Shown here: in pieces, positions 8,089-13,950 of the stretch
Layout of the letters: each line of letters begins with the position of its first letter
Numbering within the stretch: position 1 is the first letter of the stretch
Source: CAYMJV01 sp964390545
GTDB taxonomy: Bacteria > Desulfobacterota > BSN033 > UBA1163
NCBI GenBank assembly: GCA_964390545.1
Contig: CAYMJV010000059.1
Span: 1 to 18,785, forward strand
DNA length: 18,785 nucleotides
Reading direction: 5' to 3'
Position numbers and translations under genes: made by a program
Notes under the pieces: model-generated
Told to the model about the DNA's origin: nothing
What the model saw: only the letters and a program-made list of their open reading frames with translations
Database searches by the model: none

Positions 8089-9060
8089 TTACGGCTCGCG
8101 CATGAGGGCTTCCAGTTTGCCGAGGCTCTGTTTCACATATTGGGCCAGAAGTCCAAGTTCTGAATTGATGGTGACCAGGTCGACTCCCTGCTTCAACCAC
8201 TGGACCGCCATCTCTATATTACCGGCAAAGATCCCGACTTTCTTTTTAACCTCTTTTGATTTGCGGATGATATTGGCAATTTCGTCGGTAAGGATGGGGT
8301 TGGAAAATTCGCCAAAGACCCCCAGGTTCATGGAGAGGTCTCCTGGTCCAACAAATATCATGTCATAGAATTCCACGTCCAAGATCTTATCGAGGTTCTC
8401 CACGGCCTCTCTCGTTTCAATCTGTAGGATGACCACCGTGTCCTTATTGGGAGCGACCTTTCTTTCCATGATGTTCAAGCCAAAACCCGTAGCCCGGCCT
8501 GGCCCAATCCCTCTCCTACCCTCAGGAGGGTAGAGGGCAGCATCTCTCACCCGGAGGACATCTTCCACGTCTCGCACCTGCGGAATGAGGATTGCATCTG
8601 CCCCAGCATCGAGGCAGCTGGTGATATACTCATAACTGATGGTGGGGATTCGAACAATCCCGAAAGAAGGGGTTGCTGCGATGCCCTGGAGCATAGACTG
8701 GATGGTCTCGATATGCATGGCCGAGTGCTCACTATCAATCAGCAAAAAGTCAAAACCCAGCTTTCCCACGAACTCAGCCATGACCGGGTGGGCAGTCTGG
8801 ATAAAGGTTCCCAGCAGAGGTTTCCCTTTTTGGAGCCTTTCCTTAAATGATCCACGACATTTCGAGACACCCGGAGAGGGTGCAGCAGGATCCTTGATCT
8901 TTGTCGCTCCTCCAGAAGGCTGCACCTTGATTTCAAAATCCAGCCTCTTCATCGCATCTCTGGCCTCGTCTGTCAGAATGGGCATCTCTGCGACGACGAT
9001 CGATTTTAGGCCTCGCGCGAAATATTCTTCGATTTCTCTGGCTGTTAGAATCTCTGGCAT
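8089..9060 (-). CDS. HpcH/HpaI family aldolase with EutQ-like N-terminal module
   Basis: 323 residues from the ATG at 9060, 16 bases after the preceding shell gene's stop and behind TAGGAGA. A longer in-frame ATG at 9129 would overlap the shell gene by 53 bases and lacks support. Residues 80-323 are a class II HpcH/HpaI aldolase: base His112 (DSEH), Arg137 (VRIP), metal ligands Glu215 (QIET) and Asp241 (GPGDLS), and YPPEGRRGIGPGRA. These enzymes reversibly cleave 2-oxo-3-deoxy or 4-hydroxy-2-oxo acids to pyruvate plus an aldehyde (family knowledge). Residues 1-45 (ILTAREIEEYFARGLKSI, ILTDEARDAM) form a module not found in normal aldolases but similar to the start of EutQ and of the amidohydrolase at 9707; a ~35-residue Pro/Ser/Lys linker follows. 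I infer a BMC lumen enzyme. Exact substrate unknown. It is the last gene of the BMC operon. Confidence 0.88.
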   Translation of the reverse strand: MPEILTAREIEEYFARGLKSIVVAEMPILTDEARDAMKRLDFEIKVQPSGGATKIKDPAAPSPGVSKCRGSFKERLQKGKPLLGTFIQTAHPVMAEFVGKLGFDFLLIDSEHSAMHIETIQSMLQGIAATPSFGIVRIPTISYEYITSCLDAGADAILIPQVRDVEDVLRVRDAALYPPEGRRGIGPGRATGFGLNIMERKVAPNKDTVVILQIETREAVENLDKILDVEFYDMIFVGPGDLSMNLGVFGEFSNPILTDEIANIIRKSKEVKKKVGIFAGNIEMAVQWLKQGVDLVTINSELGLLAQYVKQSLGKLEALMREP

Positions 9061-9076
9061 CGTCTCAAGTCGTCTC

Positions 9077-9352
9077 CTATAAGGTGGGCTCTTGGACCAT
9101 CCGGTAAATCTCTGATTCGGGTCGGGCAATCACGTTGACAGAAACAACCTCGCCAATCCTTTTTGCCGCCGCAGCTCCGGCATCCACAGCCATTTTGATG
9201 GCCCCGATTTCACCCTGGAAAATAACGGTGAAGAGACCTGCCCCTGGATTATTTCCTCCCAGAAGGGTCACATTTGCGGTTTTTAAGGCCGCATCCGCCG
9301 CCTCAATGGCGGTCACCAATCCTTTGACCTCTATAAACCCGAGGCTTTCCAT
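9077..9352 (-). CDS. BMC-H hexameric shell protein (shell paralogue 3)
   Basis: 91 residues, one Pfam00936-type BMC domain: MESLGFIEVKGLVTAIEAADAA at the start, ALKTANVTLLG, then VDAGAAAAKRIGEVVSVNVIARP. This is the EutM/PduA/CcmK class that forms flat hexamers tiling the microcompartment shell. The central pore loop reads NPGAG instead of the more common KIGSG/KIGGG, and the sequence lacks the usual basic residue before it, so the pore may differ in charge and selectivity from its two neighbours. Perfect AAGGAGGA Shine-Dalgarno 9 bases before the ATG. It is 15 bases downstream of paralogue 2 and 16 bases upstream of the aldolase, clearly one operon. Confidence 0.95.
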   Translation of the reverse strand: MESLGFIEVKGLVTAIEAADAALKTANVTLLGGNNPGAGLFTVIFQGEIGAIKMAVDAGAAAAKRIGEVVSVNVIARPESEIYRMVQEPTL

Positions 9353-9367
9353 AAATCTATCCTCCTT

Positions 9368-9643
9368 CTATTCAAGCTTCAATTTGGTTAACTTGGCAAT
9401 TGCCGGGTTGGGTCGAGCAATGACATGGGCAGCCACCACCTGGCCGACCCTCTTGGCAGCAGCCGCACCTGCATCTACCGCAGCCTTCACAGCCGCCACG
9501 TCACCTTTCACCACGATCGTCACCATCCCTCCTCCAATTCCTTGCTTGCCAACCATGACCACATTGGCTGCTTTGGTCATGGTGTCGGCAGCTTCCATCG
9601 CCGGTAAAAACCCAATGACTTCCACAAAGCCGAGTGAATCCAT
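9368..9643 (-). CDS. BMC-H hexameric shell protein (shell paralogue 2)
   Basis: 91 residues, single BMC domain: MDSLGFVEVIGFLPAMEAAD, TKAANVVMVG, VAAVKAAVDAGAAAAKRVGQ, VVAAHVIARPN. The pore-loop position reads KQGIGGG, glycine rich. C-terminal tail KLTKLKLE is basic-amphipathic. Family role: hexameric facet of a microcompartment shell. AGGAGGAG lies 6-8 bases ahead of the ATG, a strong initiation site as expected for an abundant structural protein. It begins 63 bases after the amidohydrolase gene; that gap holds a perfect 13-bp hairpin (9673-9705). Confidence 0.95.
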   Translation of the reverse strand: MDSLGFVEVIGFLPAMEAADTMTKAANVVMVGKQGIGGGMVTIVVKGDVAAVKAAVDAGAAAAKRVGQVVAAHVIARPNPAIAKLTKLKLE

Positions 9644-9672
9644 TTTTCGTCTCCTCCTACTTCAAAGATTGG

Positions 9673-9705
9673 CCCCGTTAGAAAGCAGAAGACTTTCTAA
9701 CGGGG
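9673..9705 (-). promoter_or_regulatory. Perfect 13-bp intercistronic hairpin
   Basis: CCCCGTTAGAAAG (9673-9685) and its exact complement (9693-9705) are separated by 7 bases. The structure starts one base after the amidohydrolase stop codon. On the minus strand the stem is followed by CCAATCTTTG, not a T-run, so a full terminator is unlikely. It may protect the upstream message from 3' exonucleases or cause partial read-through into the shell genes. Confidence 0.7.
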
Positions 9706-9706
9706 T

Positions 9707-11311
9707 CTACCGCCTAAAATTGTTTTCTCTCCCCGTCAACACTTGGCTCGGGGGAGGATCCGCCACCCAATTCCCGTCTTTAATAATGAGTCTCCCCCCT
9801 TTGATCACCAGGTTCGGCCATCCCGTTAATACGTGATCCTCGTATAACGAGAAGGGCGTCGCTGATCTGATCTCTTCTCTGCTCACCTTGTGCTGTCGAT
9901 CGATATCCACCACCACCAGGTCCGCATCGGCACCGGGCATCAAGGAACCTTTTCTGGGGAAGAGCCCGAATATCTCTGCCGGCCTCCGGGTCATCAGATC
10001 AACAACACTGGCCACTGGGATTTTTCGACGAACGACCCCTTCCGTCAAAATTCCTTGCAAATGAAATTCTATGGTCGGTGCATTGGGCATCGCCTCCCAG
10101 ACAGATTTCTCAAGCCCTTTGATCTCCCTGCTCATTGGAACCGAATCCGTCCCGATGGAATCGACCCTGCCCTTTTTCAACATCTCCCAAAGAGCCTCTA
10201 CGCTTTCCTTGTTTCTCAACGGGGGAAGCCACTTCGGGACATTCCCTTTCGCTTTTTCAATGGAGAAAAGCAGATAAGGAGAGGTCGTTTCTGCAAATAC
10301 ATGGGGCGAATCGTGTTTGATCTGTGAGATGGCTCGTATGCCTTCCTTGGTGGAGACATGAACGAAATAGGTAGAAACCCCTTCGAATTCTTTGGTCAAC
10401 AGAGCGGCTCTTCGAATCGCTTCTTCTTCAGCGATGGCAGGATGGGTTTCTGACCACTCCTGCACGGAGGTTCTCATCCCGTCCTTCGCCATGATCTCTT
10501 CGGTGGCCCATCGGACCAGGGAGGCATTTTCTGCATGGATGCAGACCGTACATCTCTGCCGGGTCTCAGCTAATTTTTCATAGACTCGGGTCATGAATCC
10601 ATCATCGATATCCGGAATGATACCCGGAACGCCACTCATATAAATTTTGAAAGAGGTGATTCCGTATTCGTGGACATATCGAGGAATCTCCTCAAGATGT
10701 TGCGGTGTGGCGATGGTGAGATGGAAAAAGATGTCGGCGAGGGAGTGGGCCCTTACCTTTTGAGACAAGGGCTCAATTTTGGGCAAGTACGATTCTTTAT
10801 CGTAAAGAAAGCAACCCACCGTGGTCACCCCACCCCATAACCCCGCCCTCGTCTCCTTTTCAGCATCTCTTTCAAAAGGGGAAAAGATTCCCAGGTGCAC
10901 ATGGGGGTCAATGATCCCCGGCAGGACATACTTTCCAGGTATATCGATCTCCTGTGATCCTCCGGGGGCCGATTCGCTCGAATGATAAATTCCTGAAATC
11001 TTTCCTTGAGAGATATGGATGTTCCCTTTGAATAATCCTTGCCCAGGCCATACGATCATTCCGTCCTTCAGAACGATTTCACCCAAACGTTCGGAAGCGA
11101 ATAGCCTGCCTCCGGGTCTCTCAAGAAATTCAGGGTATGCCCAGGGGTTGCTATGCGTGGAGGAAGGCGTTTCCTGTGTGATGGTGATCCCTAATTTCAC
11201 AGCCATCTCTTGGGCTACGCTGGTTACAATATCTTCCTCATCGATGCGAAGCGTCCTTTGTCCCGTGAGAGAAAGGAATTCCACATCTGAGGCAGTAATA
11301 AACCTTTTCAT
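9707..11311 (-). CDS. Cyclic amidohydrolase (dihydropyrimidinase/allantoinase-like) with EutQ-like N-terminal module
   Basis: 534 residues from the ATG at 11311; an in-frame GTG at 11317 adds two. Residues 1-45 (MKRFITASDVEFLSLTGQ, DIVTSVAQEMAVKLGITIT) closely follow the EutQ N-terminus and the start of the aldolase at 8089-9060. A linker (~46-75) leads to an amidohydrolase-superfamily TIM barrel with the full binuclear metal set: His137 and His139 (DPHVHLG), carbamylated-Lys222 (SFKIYMS), His259 (CIHAEN), His318 (FVHVST), Asp389 (IGTDSVPM). A beta-sandwich tail (PGADADLVVVD, VIKGGRLI) closes the fold. Such enzymes open cyclic amides such as hydantoins, dihydropyrimidines, allantoin or dihydroorotate. 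The usual TDHxP is TDSVP here and ETCPQY is ETTSPY, so the substrate may be unusual. It sits between two shell genes, so I infer a BMC cargo enzyme. Confidence 0.88.
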   Translation of the reverse strand: MKRFITASDVEFLSLTGQRTLRIDEEDIVTSVAQEMAVKLGITITQETPSSTHSNPWAYPEFLERPGGRLFASERLGEIVLKDGMIVWPGQGLFKGNIHISQGKISGIYHSSESAPGGSQEIDIPGKYVLPGIIDPHVHLGIFSPFERDAEKETRAGLWGGVTTVGCFLYDKESYLPKIEPLSQKVRAHSLADIFFHLTIATPQHLEEIPRYVHEYGITSFKIYMSGVPGIIPDIDDGFMTRVYEKLAETRQRCTVCIHAENASLVRWATEEIMAKDGMRTSVQEWSETHPAIAEEEAIRRAALLTKEFEGVSTYFVHVSTKEGIRAISQIKHDSPHVFAETTSPYLLFSIEKAKGNVPKWLPPLRNKESVEALWEMLKKGRVDSIGTDSVPMSREIKGLEKSVWEAMPNAPTIEFHLQGILTEGVVRRKIPVASVVDLMTRRPAEIFGLFPRKGSLMPGADADLVVVDIDRQHKVSREEIRSATPFSLYEDHVLTGWPNLVIKGGRLIIKDGNWVADPPPSQVLTGRENNFRR

Positions 11312-11329
11312 CTTCACCCGCTCGTCGGA

Positions 11330-11617
11330 TTACTTTCCCTTTTTCACAGGCCCCCGGGGGATTAACGTTTCGGTTTCCTGATGGGGCCTCGGAATGACAT
11401 GGATGGAAACAACTTCACCCACCTTTTTGGCTGCTGCCGTCCCGGCATCGAGGGCCGCCTTGACCGCACCGACCTCACCTCGAACAAATACGGAAACGTA
11501 TCCGCCGCCGATCTTTTCCACCCCAACCAGCGTGACGTTGGCTGCCTTGACCATTGCATCGACCGCCTCGATCGCCCCCACCAACCCCTTCGTCTCAATC
11601 ATTCCCAATGCATTCAT
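11330..11617 (-). CDS. BMC-H hexameric shell protein (shell paralogue 1)
   Basis: 95 residues, single BMC domain: MNALGMIETKGLVGAIEAVDA, VKAANVTLVGVE, pore loop KIGGG, VRGEVGAVKAALDAGTAAAKK, VVSIHVIPRPH. This paralogue is the closest of the three to canonical EutM/PduA. The C-terminal tail (ETETLIPRGPVKKGK) is longer than in its neighbours and basic. AGGAGGG precedes the ATG by 11 bases. Only 18 bases separate its stop from the amidohydrolase ATG, so translation may be coupled. Confidence 0.95.
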   Translation of the reverse strand: MNALGMIETKGLVGAIEAVDAMVKAANVTLVGVEKIGGGYVSVFVRGEVGAVKAALDAGTAAAKKVGEVVSIHVIPRPHQETETLIPRGPVKKGK

Positions 11618-11682
11618 TTTCGTGTCCGCCCTCCTATGGCATGATGGAATTTTTTAAAGAGACCCACAGCGACCAACCCTCA

Positions 11683-11702
11683 GGTTTGGCAGAGGCCAAA
11701 CC
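11683..11702 (-). promoter_or_regulatory. Perfect 8-bp intercistronic hairpin with tetraloop
   Basis: GGTTTGGC (11683-11690), 4-base loop, GCCAAACC (11695-11702). It begins 4 bases after the BMC-P stop and lies in the 89-bp gap before the first BMC-H gene. No T-run follows directly. Its position mirrors the hairpin at 9673-9705. Confidence 0.6.
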
Positions 11703-11706
11703 CTCT

Positions 11707-11994
11707 CTATTTCTTGTAGATCTCTTTCCCCTTGATGGTCAGGGAGTCAAAAATGGCAACGACGACCGCATCAATCGGAAGATCTTCTCTGCCAACGGCC
11801 TTCTGCGCCGGTGTCCCCTCAATGACGCCGACGATCTCCCCTTCTCCAGCGCCCACCGCATCCAATGCGACGAACTGATCCAGCACCACCCCAGGATCGG
11901 TTCCGAGTCGCCCGACGAGTAGCATGGTTTGACCTGCCAACCGCTTGTCTTTGATCGTGGAGACTGCATTTCCTATCACTTTACATACAATCAC
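11707..11994 (-). CDS. BMC-P pentameric vertex protein (EutN/CcmL family)
   Basis: 95 residues matching the EutN/CcmL/Pfam03319 fold: MIVCKVIGNAVSTIKD, LAGQTMLLVGRLG, VALDAVGAGEGEIVGVIEG, then PIDAVVVAIFDSLTIKGKEIY. These proteins form pentamers that cap the twelve vertices of the icosahedral shell; one copy type is enough to close a compartment. The start codon is GTG at 11994 (the first bases read GTGATTGTATG), preceded by GGAGG nine bases upstream. First gene of the BMC operon, about 74 bases behind the promoter at 12075-12103. No BMC-T trimer gene is found in the window. Confidence 0.94.
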   Translation of the reverse strand: MIVCKVIGNAVSTIKDKRLAGQTMLLVGRLGTDPGVVLDQFVALDAVGAGEGEIVGVIEGTPAQKAVGREDLPIDAVVVAIFDSLTIKGKEIYKK

Positions 11995-12074
11995 AGCCTA
12001 TCGCCTCCTTTCTTCTCCGCAAAACAAACATCCTGCTCAAATACGATGATCGAAACCTTTTGAAAACAGTGGAA

Positions 12075-12103
12075 ATCTTAGCAAATGGAATTCATTCGGT
12101 CAA
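12075..12103 (-). promoter_or_regulatory. Promoter of the BMC operon
   Basis: Minus strand TTGACC (12098-12103), exactly 17 bases, TAAGAT (12075-12080): near-consensus sigma70 boxes. Transcription would start near 12068, giving a ~74-base leader before the GTG of the BMC-P gene. A 9-bp odd palindrome CGATGATCG (12044-12052) lies in the leader; its meaning is unknown. The 13-bp operator-like word of the gntR promoter is not repeated here. Confidence 0.65.
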
Positions 12104-12138
12104 GTAAAAACCCTGGCCCGAGTCACGATTCAGGAAAT

Positions 12139-12512
12139 TGTCATTGCGGGTGAAACGAAGCCTTGTCCCGAGCAAAGCAAGGGAACTGACTGCGAAGCTG
12201 TCATCCTGAGGGCAACGCCCGAAGGATCTCAAAGAGATTCTTCGCGGAGTTTATCCTGAGCCATGAAATCAGACTCTTCGCTTCGCCCTGTACACCATGC
12301 GGTGCAGGGCTTCGCTCAGAGTGACAGTGAGCGAAGGGCTCAGAATGACACTTTGTGTCGGATTGCCACGCCTGCGTGCCGGAACGCCTACTCGGCAAGA
12401 AGGTCTCTCGATAGATGACCACTTCGGCGTGCAGGCACGGGCTAAGCCCTCGCAACGATTTCGTCGGATTGCCATGAACCTTTTCCCGCTTTTGGTGGGA
12501 CCCGCAATGACA
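12139..12512. repeat. 374-bp element with perfect 13-bp terminal inverted repeats
   Basis: Left end TGTCATTGCGGGT (12139-12151), right end ACCCGCAATGACA (12500-12512), exact complements. Inside are further hairpins: GCCCTG-ta-CACC/GGTGCAGGGC (12285-12310) and CTTCGCTCA/TGAGCGAAG (12310-12318 with 12328-12336). There is no transposase and no obvious target duplication. Words such as 'CTTCGCTCAGAGTGACA' belong to a style of dispersed repeat common in anaerobe genomes (recollection). It fills most of the gap between the Pad-like and BMC operons and could separate or insulate their transcription. Confidence 0.65.
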
Positions 12513-12600
12513 GGGTGAGAGAAGGGATCCGTTTTCCAAATCGGAATTTGGGTCAGGATTCTCTCGCGACGGGGAAGGATAGAGGTGAGACAAATTCCAT

Positions 12601-13914
12601 CTACGATAAAGATTTGAGGAGTTCCATCCTATCATCTGTTGATTTCTGGAGGTGGGCAACCTCCTCATCATTGAGGTGACGGAATTTCCCAACCATCGAG
12701 AGGTAGCGTTCGATGGGGAGGGGATGCTCAGACGCATGGGTAAACCGAATCTTTTTCTTATCCTTCTCAAATTCCCAGAGAGGGAAATAATTCGTCTCGA
12801 CAGCCATTCGCTGCACCTCGATCGTCATGGCAGTATCGAAGCGCCACCCGCTGACGCAGGGTGAGAAGACATGAAGATAAGCCAGCCCCTTTTTGGACGA
12901 CTCGATGGCGTGGTCCAGCTTTTTGTAAAAATCGTCCAGGTACGCAACCGCGGCAGTCGCCACATATTCGCACCGGTGCATCATCATGATGAGCGGCATG
13001 TACTTCTGGTCACTCGCCTTGCCCCGAAGCCGATCCCCCACGGGAGTCGTGGAGGTCCAGGCCCCGAAAGGCGTTGTCCCTGACCTCTGAGTTCCTGTAT
13101 TCATGTACCCCTCATTATCAATGCAGACAAAGACCATCTGCTCTCCACGCTCCGCCGCTCCTGAGAGTGACTGGAACCCCACATCCGCTGTTCCTCCGTC
13201 TCCTGCCAGAGCGAGCATGGTGACATCCCGACCAATGCGATTATAATACCGCTTAATCCCCGCAAGCATGGATGCCGTATTCGTCAGCAAAGGATGAAAA
13301 ACAGGAACCTTCGTAGTCGTCAGACCGTTCACACCCACCGCACCAGTACCGGGGACGCATCCGGGCGGCGTGGCCAGAACCGTATTCGGACCGACCCGTC
13401 GTAAGACGTGGCGAATTAAGATTTCCGTATTGCAGCCCTGGCAACAGGAGTTAGCAACAAAAAGATCTTCCAGATCCCCTACCCTGTTAAAGACCTGGCT
13501 TTCCCGTCGATAAACCAGCGCTTTCGGTTTGCAGACCTTTATGCAGGCAGGATCGCCACTGCACTGATCACATTTTGCCACGTGCCCCTCAACAGGATCG
13601 AAGAAGATCCCTCCATAGGGACAGGCCAGCGTGCAGAGGAGACAGTTGACACAATTATCTTTATTCCATTCGATGACCCCGGTTTCGGGGTTCTTTGTGA
13701 GCGCCTTGGCTGGACAGGAAGAGACACAAGCAGGGTCCCCGCATTGCAAACAGATCGTAGGAGCAAAAAATGATTCTTTAAGATCTTTGATCGGTTTGAT
13801 TCTCGATTGGATGGGATCCTTTATCGCTTTTACCTGAAGACAGGCTGTCACACAGTCACCGCAGCCGTCGCATAAGCCTGGAATGACAGCAATGGTTTCA
13901 TAGGCCTTTCCCAA
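12601..13914 (-). CDS. padI: 2-oxoacid:acceptor oxidoreductase beta subunit with N-terminal polyferredoxin (PadI-like)
   Basis: 437 residues from a TTG start at 13914 with GGGAGG six bases upstream. Residues 1-130 carry sixteen cysteines for four [4Fe-4S] clusters: 15/18/21/25, 55/58/63/67, 88/91/94/98 and 115/118/124/128, in the HycB style (CxxCxxxxCxxxC in clusters two and four). From residue ~155 it is a PorB-type thiamine-diphosphate domain: CCQGC, PPGC, GDGG (238-241) with DNEGYMNTG as the Mg/TPP motif. In standard pyruvate:ferredoxin oxidoreductases the ferredoxins are not fused to the beta subunit; the fusion is a hallmark of PadI of phenylglyoxylate dehydrogenase. It decarboxylates a 2-oxoacid and passes electrons to the clusters. 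Last gene of the pad-like operon, 36 bases behind padH. The substrate is not determined. Confidence 0.87.
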   Translation of the reverse strand: MGKAYETIAVIPGLCDGCGDCVTACLQVKAIKDPIQSRIKPIKDLKESFFAPTICLQCGDPACVSSCPAKALTKNPETGVIEWNKDNCVNCLLCTLACPYGGIFFDPVEGHVAKCDQCSGDPACIKVCKPKALVYRRESQVFNRVGDLEDLFVANSCCQGCNTEILIRHVLRRVGPNTVLATPPGCVPGTGAVGVNGLTTTKVPVFHPLLTNTASMLAGIKRYYNRIGRDVTMLALAGDGGTADVGFQSLSGAAERGEQMVFVCIDNEGYMNTGTQRSGTTPFGAWTSTTPVGDRLRGKASDQKYMPLIMMMHRCEYVATAAVAYLDDFYKKLDHAIESSKKGLAYLHVFSPCVSGWRFDTAMTIEVQRMAVETNYFPLWEFEKDKKKIRFTHASEHPLPIERYLSMVGKFRHLNDEEVAHLQKSTDDRMELLKSLS

Positions 13915-13950
13915 TTTAACCCTCCCGTATCTCTCCTAAGCCTTGGAGTC

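Noticed and set aside
9061..9129. Upstream in-frame start for the aldolase adding 23 residues
   Set aside because: It would overlap the shell gene by 53 bases; the ATG at 9060 has a Shine-Dalgarno sequence and gives the module start MPEILTAREI that aligns with the amidohydrolase.
12536..12551. CCAAAT/ATTTGG hairpin after padI as a terminator
   Set aside because: Only 6 bp, and on the coding strand it is followed by A residues, not T.
12201..12770. 189-codon minus-strand ORF across the repeat element
   Set aside because: Made of the hairpin repeat (HSE-rich peptide typical of translated repeats) and the shadow of the padI end.
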